Shown piece by piece: positions 39,336 to 48,605 of a stretch of DNA of 64,000 nucleotides. Position 1 is the stretch's first letter, and each line of letters starts with the position of its first letter. Below the pieces are notes generated by a model that saw only the letters and a list, made by a program, of their open reading frames with translations, did no database searches and had not been told where the DNA came from. Source of the stretch: Nitrososphaerota archaeon. Its GTDB lineage: Archaea > Thermoproteota > Nitrososphaeria > Nitrososphaerales > UBA183. The translations under genes and the position numbers were made by a program. Where the stretch lies: contig JAFMAU010000001.1 in assembly GCA_029784825.1 (NCBI GenBank), positions 1 to 64,000 on the forward strand, in the 5' to 3' direction.

Positions 39336-40552
39336 CACTTCCTCAGCTCCTCTAGCAGCCCCCTTCCCTTCTCTGACACCGTATAGGTGAAGACCCTCCC
39401 TTCGGCCCCTGACTCTTTGGGCTCTATGAGCAGGCATCCTTGCCTCTCGAGGCTCGAGAGCGCCGCGCTGACGTCGGCAGGAAGGAACTCTCCGGAGACG
39501 TATTGGACGACGGACTCCGGTGTAGAGAAGGGGAACTTCTGGATCTCTTCGAGCAGCAGCCTAGTCAGTTCGGGGCTCGGATATTGGTTCGCTCTCGCAG
39601 GCGCGTAGGTCGAAGTCTTGGTCGCGACTCTCCGCGGAACGAACGGCTGGGTTCGGTCGCTGCGGCGGTCTCGGAGGACGAAGGTCCCTGATAGGACGCT
39701 CCCAGACCCGCGCCTTTGCGAGTGCCATGCGTCGCTGGCGAAGATCTGGACGGGGCATGATTCCAGCAGGAGCGGGCTGAGATAGCCCGGCTGAGACGAC
39801 GAAATCAGAGCTGCGCCCTGCCATTCAAGAAGATGGGCGAGCAGCCGGTTAGAGTGGAGTGGCCGGGGGGCCGCCCTGAAGATCCTGTGGCCTTCGGTCA
39901 CGATCAGGAGGGCCGAGTCCACCCCCTTCGCGTGGGAGATAGCGAGGAGCTTGGCCAGGAACAGGGCTGAGGAAAGTTCGGCTGCCTGCGGATAGGGGGC
40001 GCCGTGGAAGTCGAGTATCAGGTTGCCCTTTGCCAGGCGGGCGAAGCCCTGGTCGTCGACCGCGTCGAAGTGCCGCAGGGCTCCTATCCTCCCGTTGAGC
40101 TTGTCTACGTAGAATCCCCTGAAGCCTTCCACCTTCCCCATTACGTCGTGGATCGACACGGGGCTTAGGAGCGTGCTTTCAGACGCGACCTCCTGCATCG
40201 CGGAGTTGATTATCGCCTCCTCCTCAGACGAGAGATCGAGGGCCGCGGAGTAGGCAGCCGCGGCAAGCTGGGCGTGCCATGCTTCCGGCTCTTCGAGCCT
40301 GAACGAGTCGTAGAGGAAGGTGCGATAGTCGAAGGTCTCGAAGTAGCCGGACAGGCGCTTGGCGATGCCTCCTCCGATGTCGAAGATTATCGGCGTGGAA
40401 CCAGACTCCTTCGCTGAGAGCGCCGCGACGGCAGCCAGGTCCTCGGACTGCGATCCAAGAAGAAGGACCTTGGTCCCGCTCGCACTCAGGTCGACCGAGG
40501 CCCTGCCGCCGTTTTGTCCGAAGCCAAGCCAGAGCTCAGGGGAGTCTGACAT
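39335..40552 (-). CDS. HerA/FtsK-like protein with degenerate P-loop plus winged helix
   Basis: A 405-residue protein. The N-terminal 300 residues follow the HerA/VirB4 fold order: a nucleotide-site strand KVLLLGSQSED (29-38) where the GK[ST] is missing, a NLILDFHGAPYP strand, a Walker-B-like LLIVTEGHR (216-223), and LISSSQPGYLSP, the equivalent of the HerA STQ sensor. The last 90 residues form a winged helix (SPELTRLLLEEIQKF, SVSEKG-type wing). Loss of the Walker A Lys suggests no ATP hydrolysis. It is the first gene of a three-gene operon with a TATA-like CTATAAG about 25 bp upstream. Confidence 0.7.
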   Translation of the reverse strand: MSDSPELWLGFGQNGGRASVDLSASGTKVLLLGSQSEDLAAVAALSAKESGSTPIIFDIGGGIAKRLSGYFETFDYRTFLYDSFRLEEPEAWHAQLAAAAYSAALDLSSEEEAIINSAMQEVASESTLLSPVSIHDVMGKVEGFRGFYVDKLNGRIGALRHFDAVDDQGFARLAKGNLILDFHGAPYPQAAELSSALFLAKLLAISHAKGVDSALLIVTEGHRIFRAAPRPLHSNRLLAHLLEWQGAALISSSQPGYLSPLLLESCPVQIFASDAWHSQRRGSGSVLSGTFVLRDRRSDRTQPFVPRRVATKTSTYAPARANQYPSPELTRLLLEEIQKFPFSTPESVVQYVSGEFLPADVSAALSSLERQGCLLIEPKESGAEGRVFTYTVSEKGRGLLEELRK

Positions 40553-40675
40553 GTCGCGAGAGGACGCCCGCGCCTTATAGAGGGTTGCTTACTTCGGGTA
40601 GTTACCTCAGGTCACCGCGGACGCAGTCTGGTGGGGCCGCCGTGACATAAATAGGGGCCCGAGGGGCCGAGCTCA

Positions 40676-40900
40676 ATGCGCAGGTCCCAGGTCGTCGGCG
40701 TCCTGATGGTCCTGATCGGAGCGGCGGTCCTGATCCTCCTTTCGAGCTTTATCGTGAGCGCGATAGAAACTCTTCTGGAAACCCTGGCGGTCATCATCGG
40801 AATCGTCCTGGTCCTTGGAGGGATAGCGCTGCTGCTCTTTGGCAGACGAAGCTGGAGGCGCGGCGTGTGGGGGTGGTGCGGCACCCCGCCGACCAACTGA
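40676..40900 (+). CDS. Small two-helix membrane protein
   Basis: A 74-residue protein with two hydrophobic helices (about 6-27 and 32-56) and a C-terminal FGRRSWRRG stop. A TATA-like CATAAATAG at 40646-40654 lies about 25 bp before the ATG, giving a leaderless message. It is unrelated to known families as far as can be judged by eye and is 46 bp upstream of the ABC transporter. Confidence 0.6.
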   Translation: MRRSQVVGVLMVLIGAAVLILLSSFIVSAIETLLETLAVIIGIVLVLGGIALLLFGRRSWRRGVWGWCGTPPTN

Positions 40901-40946
40901 AGAGACAGACACAGCGTAAATACGGAAGGTCGATGGGGGGCCTTCG

Positions 40947-41867
40947 ATGCCCGCCATCGAAGTGGAAGGACTCGAAAAGAGCTACGGGCAGCTCAAGGCA
41001 GTGAATGGGGTATCGTTCCAGGTGCAGAAGGGAGAGGTCTTCTCTCTCCTCGGACCCAACGGAGCAGGCAAGACGTCGACCATCGAGATCCTGGAGGGGC
41101 TCAGGCAACACGACGCCGGCGAAGCCAGGGTGCTGGATTTCGACCCTTGGACTCAGGGATACGAGCTTCACAAGAAGATAGGGGTCATCCCTCAGGGGTT
41201 CAAGTTCCTCGACTATCCCACGCCGAGGGAGGCGATATCCTACTACGCGACCCTGTTCGGGAGGAAGGTGGACCCTGACGAGATGCTCCGCCGCGTGATT
41301 CTCGAGGAGGCGGCGAACATTTGGTTCCAGAATCTCTCCGGGGGGCAGAAGCAGAAGCTTGGCATGGCTCTCTCGCTTGTCAACGACCCCGAGGTGGTCT
41401 TCCTCGACGAACCGACCACCGGGCTGGACCCACAGGCGAGGAGGGCGGTCTGGGAGGTGGTAAGGAAGCTCAAGAACGAAGGACGGACCGTCATGCTGAC
41501 GACCCACTATCTGGAGGAGGCGGAGGAGCTGGCTGACAGGGTGGCCATAATGAACCATGGGAAGATAGTGGCGATGGGGACAACTGACCAGATCGAATCG
41601 AGATATGGCTCGGGGCAGAGGATGGTGGTCAAGGCGGGGGACGACCTCTTCAAGTTCCTGAAGGAGAACACGAAGCTCGAAGTGCTCGCGGACCACGGGA
41701 CTGTGACGATCAGGCTGAGAGACAAGGACGACGCCATGGTGGCTCTCGGCTCGATCGAAGAGTCCGGAGCGGACTGGGGGGACCTGACTGTCAGGAAGGA
41801 CAGCTTGGAGGACGTGTTCCTGAGGCTGGTCGGGGAAGAGGGCAGTCCGGGGGAAGGGGGAGAATAG
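40947..41867 (+). CDS. ABC exporter ATPase
   Basis: A 306-residue ATPase of the DrrA/ABC-2 type. Walker A is GPNGAGKTST (about 37-46), the signature NLSGGQKQKLGMA, Walker B VVFLDEPTTGLDP and the switch His in MLTTHYLEEAEEL. A C-terminal extension (about 215-306) of the kind seen in DrrA-like exporters is present. It is followed after one base by the permease gene, forming a two-gene exporter for drugs, lipids or polysaccharides. Confidence 0.95.
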   Translation: MPAIEVEGLEKSYGQLKAVNGVSFQVQKGEVFSLLGPNGAGKTSTIEILEGLRQHDAGEARVLDFDPWTQGYELHKKIGVIPQGFKFLDYPTPREAISYYATLFGRKVDPDEMLRRVILEEAANIWFQNLSGGQKQKLGMALSLVNDPEVVFLDEPTTGLDPQARRAVWEVVRKLKNEGRTVMLTTHYLEEAEELADRVAIMNHGKIVAMGTTDQIESRYGSGQRMVVKAGDDLFKFLKENTKLEVLADHGTVTIRLRDKDDAMVALGSIEESGADWGDLTVRKDSLEDVFLRLVGEEGSPGEGGE

Positions 41868-41868
41868 A

Positions 41869-43011
41869 GTGGCATTCAGCGTCAGGAGGATGGCGGCGGA
41901 GCTGAAGGTCTACGCCCGGGGGAACCTCAGGAGCAGGGAGGGCTTCTTCTTCACCCTGGTCTTCCCCATCATACTCATACTCCTCTTCGGGGCCATATTC
42001 TCAGGTGGTGGGATCAGCCAGGCGACGGTCTATGTCCAGAACCTCGACGCGGGGGCGAACCTCCCAGCGGGGACCGTGGACATCGGGGCGCAGTTCGTAG
42101 CAGCCCTGAACAGCACCTCGAACGGCTGCAGCCAGTCGGCCACGTCCGGGCTCTGCCTCAGGCCGGTCTCTGCGAGCCAGAACTTCTCGGAGTTCCTCTC
42201 TTCGAAGTCGGCCTCCGATGGGATCATAATACCTCAGGGGTTCAGCGCTGCCTTCGTGGCCGGCCAGAAGGTGAACGTCACCCTCTTCGGCAACCCGGCC
42301 TCCACTACAAGCGCAATCGTGTCAGGCATCACCAGGGAGGTCGTCAACGAGTTCAACCTGCACGGCTCCGCGGGGGTGCTGGGCGTCTCCTCCAGGACGG
42401 CCGCCTCCTCGAACTACAGGTACATCGACTTCCTGATACCAGGGCTCATCGGCTTCTCAGCGCTGACCAGCCCGATGTTCGCGCTCGTAAACATCAGCTC
42501 CACCTACAGGAGAGACAAGGTGTTCAAGCTCCTGTCGCTCACCCCCCTTACCAAGACGGAGTGGCTCATCTCCAAGATAATATGGTACATAGGAACGACC
42601 GTCGTCTCATTCATACTGATGTCGGTCGTCGGGACCTACGCCTTCGGGGCGCACATTTCCTTGTCCTGGGGCATCGCGATCTTCCTCGCCATAGGGCCGT
42701 TCTTCTTCGTCTCCCTCGGGATGCTGGTCGGGACCATATCGAACACCCCCGAGTCCGCCGCTGTTGTCGGCAACCTTGTCACATTTCCGATGATGTTCCT
42801 TTCAGGGACATTCTTCCCTGTGAGCTCGATGCCGATGTACCTCCAGGGCATTGCCCACGTACTTCCCCTTTACTACATGATAGACGGCCTGAACAACGTG
42901 ATGATCTACGGTAACTACGGCCCCGCCTTCTTCGACGGCGGCCTTCTGGTGGTGATTTCGGTGGTCGTATTCGCGCTGGCTGTCAGGTTCTTCCGATGGC
43001 GCGAAGACTGA
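41869..43011 (+). CDS. ABC-2 type permease
   Basis: A 380-residue permease with one N-terminal helix (about 26-45, FFFTLVFPIILILLFGAIF), a large extracellular domain (about 46-185) and five C-terminal helices, the usual ABC-2/YhgE-like layout. The helix containing GTISNTPESAAVVGNLVTFPMMFLSGTFFP is characteristic of the family. The pair of Cys residues in the outside loop may form a disulphide. Functions with the ATPase immediately upstream. Confidence 0.93.
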   Translation: MAFSVRRMAAELKVYARGNLRSREGFFFTLVFPIILILLFGAIFSGGGISQATVYVQNLDAGANLPAGTVDIGAQFVAALNSTSNGCSQSATSGLCLRPVSASQNFSEFLSSKSASDGIIIPQGFSAAFVAGQKVNVTLFGNPASTTSAIVSGITREVVNEFNLHGSAGVLGVSSRTAASSNYRYIDFLIPGLIGFSALTSPMFALVNISSTYRRDKVFKLLSLTPLTKTEWLISKIIWYIGTTVVSFILMSVVGTYAFGAHISLSWGIAIFLAIGPFFFVSLGMLVGTISNTPESAAVVGNLVTFPMMFLSGTFFPVSSMPMYLQGIAHVLPLYYMIDGLNNVMIYGNYGPAFFDGGLLVVISVVVFALAVRFFRWRED

Positions 43012-43060
43012 ACCAGCGTTTCTTTCATCTTAAATCTCCGGGCGGCCCTGGTGGAGGAGG

Positions 43061-43318
43061 TTGAAGAGGCGGGAGCCGATATTGATCCAGATGGAGATCC
43101 TTGCCTCGCTGTTCGCGTCCCCGAAGGTCGTCACTAGGCTGTGCCAGTCGTGCAACGTGAATATCGCAAGGATGGGAGGCATGCTGGAACCGCTGCTCGG
43201 CAGGGGGTACGTCAGGGCCCAAATGGTCGAAGGCAGGGAGGTATATTCCATTACGGACGACGGATACAAGCTCTACAAGGACTGGCTCGACGTCTGGAGG
43301 AGGCTGTCGCTGGAGTGA
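43061..43318 (+). CDS. Small winged-helix regulator (HTH_45-like)
   Basis: An 85-residue protein: MKRREPILIQMEILASL start, SCNVNIARMGGMLEPLLGRGYV recognition region, and VYSITDDGYKLYKDW wing-plus-helix end, typical of stand-alone archaeal winged helices of the HTH_45 type. TTG at 43061 is 25 bp after a TATA-like CTTAAAT. It follows the ABC exporter, which it may regulate by analogy. Confidence 0.8.
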   Translation: MKRREPILIQMEILASLFASPKVVTRLCQSCNVNIARMGGMLEPLLGRGYVRAQMVEGREVYSITDDGYKLYKDWLDVWRRLSLE

Positions 43319-43366
43319 CTTCAGGTCAGCATGGCTTTTATGCAGACAGGATGAGGTTGTCGAGGG

Positions 43367-43720
43367 ATGAGTGAAGAGAAGGAGAGGGGACCCGAGATAA
43401 TCGAGACATACCGGGAGCTTGTCGAGCACGTCGAGCAGGGTGCAGGAAGGATCCGCAGCCTCTCCATACTCACTGTAGTGGTGGCATCGGTCCTGGCGCT
43501 GTCTTACATCTCCCAGATAGCGCTCCCGCTGGCTGGGACCACCAGCGTCACCGTAAACCTCACTGACCCCGCCAGCGTCGCCGCTGAGCTCGTCGTCCTC
43601 GCGCTTGCCCTGGCGTGGATCTATGTGGGGGTGCAGGACCTCAGGTTCTCGTGGCGTATGAGGGATGAAATAGGGTCTGCAAGGCTGAAAGAAAGGGAGA
43701 TTCAGGAAAGGGTTTCGTGA
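43367..43720 (+). CDS. Two-helix membrane protein of unknown function
   Basis: A 117-residue protein with a charged N-terminal helix (about 1-30), two hydrophobic helices (about 32-52 and 69-90) and a basic C-terminal helix (RMRDEIGSARLKEREI). It has its own TATA-like box (CTTTTATG, about 28 bp upstream). Its end overlaps the convergent HTH-CBS gene by 19 bp. No family recognised. Confidence 0.6.
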   Translation: MSEEKERGPEIIETYRELVEHVEQGAGRIRSLSILTVVVASVLALSYISQIALPLAGTTSVTVNLTDPASVAAELVVLALALAWIYVGVQDLRFSWRMRDEIGSARLKEREIQERVS

Positions 43721-44304
43721 GGTCCGCGCCTCTCCTGCGTGGCGCCAGCCGTGAGCAGGTCAATCTTAGTGATTATGCCCTCAGGCTGCTCGGCCGAGCC
43801 CACGATCACCGCAGGGAAGAATCGGAAAAGGGAGAAGAGGGCTTCGACCGGCGTGTCCCTCCCCACGATGGGGAACGAGGGGAGGAGGTGAGCGCCCACC
43901 TTCTCTGCCAGCACCCCCTTGGGGTCAGGAGACTCCGACACCAAGCTCATGATGTGGCCCTCCGAAATGGTGCCCACCATCCTGCTCCCGGAGAGGACCG
44001 GGATCTGCGAGAACCCCTTCTTCTTCATGACCTTCACGCACTCCGACAGCTTTGTACCCTCGTGGACCCCTATGACCGGGGAGGACATGACCCCAGACGC
44101 CTTCCCTCCCTTTTCTCCCCCGCCTGCCGCAAGGGCGCGCGAGATTGACACGAGCGTGTTGTAGGTGGGATCCACCGAGCCTGCCTCGATCTTTGCGATG
44201 ATCGACTGGCTGACCCCCGCTGCCTCAGCCAGGGCTGCCTGGGTGTATCCGATCTGCGTCCGAATCTTCTTGAGCTGCCTCGGTTCGACAAGCGAGGAGG
44301 ACAA
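43702..44304 (-). CDS. XRE-type helix-turn-helix protein with paired CBS domains
   Basis: A 200-residue regulator. Residues 8-58 form an XRE-type HTH (KKIRTQIGYTQAALAEAAGVSQSIIAKIEAG). Residues 72-185 form two CBS domains (MSSPVIGVHEGTKLSEC, KKKGFSQIPVLSGSRMVGTISEG, and a second copy ending GIITKIDLL), which bind adenosyl ligands such as AMP or SAM. It is divergent from metK. A SAM-sensing regulator of the methionine operon is an attractive inference. Confidence 0.88.
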   Translation of the reverse strand: MSSSLVEPRQLKKIRTQIGYTQAALAEAAGVSQSIIAKIEAGSVDPTYNTLVSISRALAAGGGEKGGKASGVMSSPVIGVHEGTKLSECVKVMKKKGFSQIPVLSGSRMVGTISEGHIMSLVSESPDPKGVLAEKVGAHLLPSFPIVGRDTPVEALFSLFRFFPAVIVGSAEQPEGIITKIDLLTAGATQERRGPHETLS

Positions 44305-44392
44305 TATTCCTTCGTGAATAATTCTTGCAGGAGCATATTTAACCTATTACTAGACCCCGGTCGCTCGTGTCTTACTCCGGAGCTGATCGCTG

Positions 44393-45547
44393 ATGGCCGG
44401 GAGGCATCTTTTCACCTCGGAGAGCGTCGCCGAGGGCCATCCTGACAAGTGTGCGGACCAGATTTCAGACGCCATCCTCGACGACGTACTGAGGCAGGAC
44501 AGGAAGGCAAGGGTCGATGCCGAGACCCTGATCATGCAGGGGACGGTCATAGTCACGGGCCAGATCACCACCAGGGCCTACGTCAATGTGAAGAGCGTCG
44601 TCAGGGGGGTCCTGAAAGACATCGGTTTCAACAACGCCAAGGACGGCCTCGACTGGGAGACCTGTGGGGTCCTGACCTCGATCGAGGAGCAGTCCCCCGA
44701 CATCGCCAGGGGGGTCAACAAGCCGATCGAGGAGATCGGGGCCGGGGACCAGGGGCTGGTGTTCGGGTACGCCACGACCGAAACGAAGCAGCTCATGCCG
44801 CTACCGATAACCCTAGCCCATGGAATAGTCAGGCGCCTCGCAGAGGTCAGGCACAGGGGCATAGTGCGGTATCTGAGGCCGGACGGCAAATCCCAGGTGA
44901 CGGTCGAGTACGACGATGGAAAGCCACAGAGGGTCGACGCGGTCGTGGTAGCGGCCCAGCACAACGAGGCCGCAGCGGAGTCTCAGGTGAAGGAGGACGT
45001 GATCGAGAAGGTCGTCAAGCAGGTGATACCGAGGACCCTGATCGACAGCGGGACGAAGTTCATCGTGAACGGGACCGGCCGCTTCGTGATCGGCGGCACG
45101 CTGGCTGACTCGGGACTGACCGGAAGGAAGATCATCGTAGACACCTACGGCGGCATCGGCGCCCATGGGGGCGGCTGCTACTCGGGCAAGGACCCCACCA
45201 AGGTCGACCGCTCGGGGAGCTACATGGCACGCTACATAGCGAAAAACATCGTGGCCGCGAAGCTGGCGGAGAAGTGCCAGGTGCAGATAGCCTACGCCAT
45301 AGGCGTGGTCGAGCCCGTCTCGTTCATGGTGGACACCTTCGGGACGGGGAAGTTCGACGACGAGAAGATTACGAAGGCGGCGAGCAGCGTCTTCGACATG
45401 CGGCCGGGCTTCATCATCAGGGACCTCGACCTCCTCCGCCCTATCTACCGCAAGACCGCCTGCTATGGGCACTTCGGAAGGGAAGACCCTGACTTCACTT
45501 GGGAGAGGACCGACAGGGTCGACGCGCTGAGGAGGAAGGTGGCGTGA
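44393..45547 (+). CDS. metK: S-adenosylmethionine synthetase, bacterial type
   Basis: A 384-residue enzyme making S-adenosylmethionine from methionine and ATP. It has the bacterial/eukaryotic MAT signatures [32 protein letters not shown] and [22 protein letters not shown]. Most archaea encode a distinct archaeal MAT family, so this copy suggests gene transfer or replacement. GGGA in the P-loop-like motif is GGGC here. It leads an operon with the methionine synthase-like and MetF-like genes, divergent from the HTH-CBS regulator. Confidence 0.95.
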   Translation: MAGRHLFTSESVAEGHPDKCADQISDAILDDVLRQDRKARVDAETLIMQGTVIVTGQITTRAYVNVKSVVRGVLKDIGFNNAKDGLDWETCGVLTSIEEQSPDIARGVNKPIEEIGAGDQGLVFGYATTETKQLMPLPITLAHGIVRRLAEVRHRGIVRYLRPDGKSQVTVEYDDGKPQRVDAVVVAAQHNEAAAESQVKEDVIEKVVKQVIPRTLIDSGTKFIVNGTGRFVIGGTLADSGLTGRKIIVDTYGGIGAHGGGCYSGKDPTKVDRSGSYMARYIAKNIVAAKLAEKCQVQIAYAIGVVEPVSFMVDTFGTGKFDDEKITKAASSVFDMRPGFIIRDLDLLRPIYRKTACYGHFGREDPDFTWERTDRVDALRRKVA

Positions 45548-46683
45548 GCAAGGCGTTCACGACGACCGTGGTGGGGAGCTTCTCGCGTCCGCGCGAGCTG
45601 ATTGACGCCACGAAGAAGCACTCGGCGGGGGAACTCGCCGACCGGGAGTTCAGCAGCCTGGTGGAGAAGGCGACCAAAGACACCATCGAAAGCGAGGTGA
45701 AAGCGGGGCTTGACGTGATCACCGACGGCGAGCAGAGGAGGACGAGCTTCGTAAGCTTCGTCGGAGACAAGATACCGGGCTTCAAGGTGATGCACATCAC
45801 CGAGCTGAACCCCGGGGCCATGGAGATCCTCAAGAAGTACAAGGTCCAGCTGACTTACGCACGGGCTGTCGTGTCGGAAGAGCTCCGGGATTCCGTAATC
45901 GCCCGCGACGAGTACGAGAAGGCAAGGAAATACTCGAAGAAGCCGTTCAAGGTTACCCTCCCCGCGCCGTACCTTGTGATGTGGGAGAGCTGGCACCGCA
46001 AGTACTCGGCAGAAGCATACCCCAACCCCGAGGAGTTCGGGCATGCCTACGCCAAGCTGCTCCGGAAGGAGGTGGCCAGGCTCAAGGACGCGGGCGTCGC
46101 TTTCATTCAGCTGGACGAACCGATGCTTGGAGACCTTACCGAGGCCGGGGACAAGCCGGACAGGTACAGGAGGGTCTTCAACGAGCTCTACGGACAGGAA
46201 TACAGGGGGTTCAAGGAGGAACTGCGGCTCGCAGTCGAGCTCCTCAACGAGGCGACGAAGGGAGTGGGAGGGGTGAGGATCGGGGTCCACATGGACCGCT
46301 GGCCGAACAAAGATTCCCCTTACTTCGACACCGGCTACGAGAGGTTCCTGCCGGAGCTCCTGGAGACGAAGACGAGGCAGTTCGTTCTCGAATACACCAG
46401 TCCCGGGACCGGGGACCCCGCGAAACTCGTCGACGAGTTCCCGAGCGATCTTGAGATCGGGCTGGGGGTGATAAGCGTCCAGAACTACGAGGTAGAGACA
46501 CCCGAGCAGGTGGTCGCCAGGGTCGAGAGGGTGACGGGGCACATCGAGCCCGAAAGGATCTGGCTGAACCCCGACTGCGGCTTCGCGCCCGGGATGTTCA
46601 GGACTTTCCCCCGCGAAGTCGCCTTCGCGAAACTGAAGGCGATGACGGACGCCGCGAAGATTCTGAGGGAGAAGTACGCGTAG
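45544..46683 (+). CDS. Cobalamin-independent methionine synthase-like protein (core MetE)
   Basis: A 379-residue TIM barrel equal to the catalytic C-terminal half of MetE. Present are the N-terminal [10 protein letters not shown] motif, DGEQRR, and AFIQLDEPM. Zinc-site comparison: the family's HxC is HMD here (IGVHMDRWP), so one Cys ligand is replaced, while the later Glu (LEYTSPG) and the Cys in NPDCGFAPG remain. Short archaeal MetE proteins take methyl groups from corrinoid proteins rather than folate. The GTG start overlaps the metK stop. Confidence 0.85.
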   Translation: MSKAFTTTVVGSFSRPRELIDATKKHSAGELADREFSSLVEKATKDTIESEVKAGLDVITDGEQRRTSFVSFVGDKIPGFKVMHITELNPGAMEILKKYKVQLTYARAVVSEELRDSVIARDEYEKARKYSKKPFKVTLPAPYLVMWESWHRKYSAEAYPNPEEFGHAYAKLLRKEVARLKDAGVAFIQLDEPMLGDLTEAGDKPDRYRRVFNELYGQEYRGFKEELRLAVELLNEATKGVGGVRIGVHMDRWPNKDSPYFDTGYERFLPELLETKTRQFVLEYTSPGTGDPAKLVDEFPSDLEIGLGVISVQNYEVETPEQVVARVERVTGHIEPERIWLNPDCGFAPGMFRTFPREVAFAKLKAMTDAAKILREKYA

Positions 46684-46691
46684 AACTGTGC

Positions 46692-47639
46692 TTGAGCCTG
46701 AAGAACTCTCTGAAGAGCCGGCCGGTCATCTACGAGATCGTCCCTCCAAGGAGGGATACTTCGAGGTTCAACACCGAGCTCCGCGGGGTCGAGTCTGTCC
46801 TCAGTGACGGCAGGATCGACGCCATCAACATCCCCGAACTGATGACGAGGAGGAAACAGGGCGGACAGGTCCGCTACTCCCCGACGACAATACCGCCCGA
46901 GGACTACGCCATGATGATCAAGGGATACAAGGAACCCATCGTCAATCTGATAGCGCCGAGGCTCCCGAAGGACGAGCTGCTCGCCCGGGCCAGGCGGGTG
47001 GTCAACGACTACGGGATAAGGAATGTCGTCCTGGTGGGGAAGGAGAAGAGCGAGGACCTCCTGCCGGGACCGAGCGTAGTGGAGGCCCTCGGCATGCTCG
47101 GCACCGTGGGCCCGGGGGTCGTCCTTGGAGGGATTTGCATCTTTAACCGCGAGTCAAGGGCTTCAGACTACGGCCACAGGGGGAGGTTGACGGAGGCGAG
47201 GCGCGTCTGGGCCAAGGAGGGCGCAGGGTGCGAATTTGTGACCTCGCAGATCAGCTTCGACCCGCTCCCTGCGCTGAAGTTCCTTTCGGCGTATCGGAGG
47301 CTGTGCGACAGGACAGGGTCCGACCCGCTGACGGTGTTCATCAGCATCGCGACTGTCCCTACTCCAAGCATCCTCTCCCTCATCGAGGGCCTGGACGTGC
47401 TGGTCCCCCCGAAGGTGAAGAGGAGGATGATGAACGGGGAGAAGATGGGGCGAGAATCGGTTGAAGTCGCCGCGGAGGTCTTCGAGGAGATCCTATCGGA
47501 GTCGGAACGGCGCGGGGACCGAATCCCCCTGGGCCTCCAGATAGAACAGGTGGGGGTCAACAGCGGAGACCTTTCCTTGGAGCTCCTGGACCGGGTGTAC
47601 CCTGCCTTCCGCGGAGGAAGGGCCCTATCTACCGTCTGA
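46692..47639 (+). CDS. Methylenetetrahydrofolate reductase-like protein (MetF family)
   Basis: A 315-residue TIM-barrel protein with the MetF opening YEIVPPRRD, whose Glu and PPR match the active-site strand of bacterial MetF, and later NRESRASDYGHRGRLTEA and FVTSQISFD, the substrate/FAD-side motifs of the family. It would supply methyl-tetrahydrofolate or a methanopterin-like equivalent to methionine synthesis. The start is TTG at 46692, 8 bp after the methionine synthase stop. It completes the metK-metE-metF operon. Confidence 0.85.
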   Translation: MSLKNSLKSRPVIYEIVPPRRDTSRFNTELRGVESVLSDGRIDAINIPELMTRRKQGGQVRYSPTTIPPEDYAMMIKGYKEPIVNLIAPRLPKDELLARARRVVNDYGIRNVVLVGKEKSEDLLPGPSVVEALGMLGTVGPGVVLGGICIFNRESRASDYGHRGRLTEARRVWAKEGAGCEFVTSQISFDPLPALKFLSAYRRLCDRTGSDPLTVFISIATVPTPSILSLIEGLDVLVPPKVKRRMMNGEKMGRESVEVAAEVFEEILSESERRGDRIPLGLQIEQVGVNSGDLSLELLDRVYPAFRGGRALSTV

Positions 47640-48605
47640 CAGCTGAGCGGGCGGAGCATCGGAAGGCGTCACGTCGAGGGAGCCCTTCCTTCCCATCCTG
47701 TTCACGTCGAGCCTTACGCTCCCCTCTGCTCCGGCCCTCGAGATTGCGAGCAGCAGGTCCTTCGTGTGCTTGACGTCGCCTCCGTCCGCACCGACGACCA
47801 CGTCCCCGTTTCTGATCCCGGCGTGGTCCGCAGGGCTGCGGGGGACCACCTCGGCGACCAGGAAGCCCGATTCGGTCTGCAGGTTGTACCTTCTTGCCAG
47901 CTGGGGGGTGACATCGACCCCGGAGATCCCAATCCAGCGCCTTGAGACCCGGCCTTTCTCGAGTATCTCCTGCGCTATCTTCTTGACCGTGTTTATGGGG
48001 ATGGCGAAGCCCATCCCCTGGGCGTAAGGTATCATCATCGTGGTGATCCCGATTATCCGGCCCTCGAGGTCCGCAAGGGGCCCGCCGCTGTTCCCCGGGT
48101 TTACGGCTGCATCTGTCTGCAGGAGCCCTTCAAAGATGAAGTCGGAGCCCGGGAGAGGGCGTCCCTTCGCGCTCAGCACCCCCATGGACACTGTAGGGCC
48201 CCCCGGGAGGGCGAGCGCGTTTCCTATGGCGAGGACGAACTGACCAACCCTGAGCCGCTCCGAGTCGCCCAACTCGGCGGCGGGGATGTCGTCCGCCTCA
48301 ACCCGGATCACCGCGACGTCGGTGGCATCGTCGGAGCCTACGACCTCGCCGGTGAAAGTCCTCCCATCCTTGAGGCTGATGCGGACCTGGCTTGCCCCGT
48401 CTATGACGTGGTTGTTCGTCACGATCAGCCCCCTCCTGTCGAGGATTATCCCTGACCCCTGCCCTTCGAGGGGGACGATCCCGAAGAACCTCCTCTCAAG
48501 CCTCATGCTGCTGACGCTTACGATGCTCTCGCTGAGCCTCTCGACCGCTTCGGTGACCTGATCCTCGAAACCCAAGATCGCCAAGCTCAGTCCCCCAGCC
48601 CCCAA
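47625..48605 (-). CDS. HtrA/DegP-type serine protease with PDZ domain
   Basis: A 326-residue S1C protease. The triad is His66 (TNNHVI), Asp96 (ATDVAVI) and Ser173 (NPGNSGGPL). One PDZ domain follows (about 225-320, ARRYNLQTESGFLVAEVVPRSPADHAG). No clear signal peptide or membrane helix is seen at the N-terminus, so it may be cytosolic or leave by a non-standard route. TTG at 48605 overlaps the previous gene by 19 bp; a TTG at 48584 is an alternative start. It may handle misfolded proteins. Confidence 0.93.
   Translation of the reverse strand: MGAGGLSLAILGFEDQVTEAVERLSESIVSVSSMRLERRFFGIVPLEGQGSGIILDRRGLIVTNNHVIDGASQVRISLKDGRTFTGEVVGSDDATDVAVIRVEADDIPAAELGDSERLRVGQFVLAIGNALALPGGPTVSMGVLSAKGRPLPGSDFIFEGLLQTDAAVNPGNSGGPLADLEGRIIGITTMMIPYAQGMGFAIPINTVKKIAQEILEKGRVSRRWIGISGVDVTPQLARRYNLQTESGFLVAEVVPRSPADHAGIRNGDVVVGADGGDVKHTKDLLLAISRAGAEGSVRLDVNRMGRKGSLDVTPSDAPPAQLSDGR

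Noticed and set aside
45463..46542. 359-codon frame antisense to the methionine synthase-like gene
   Set aside because: High-GC antisense frame without motifs; the plus-strand gene has family motifs throughout.
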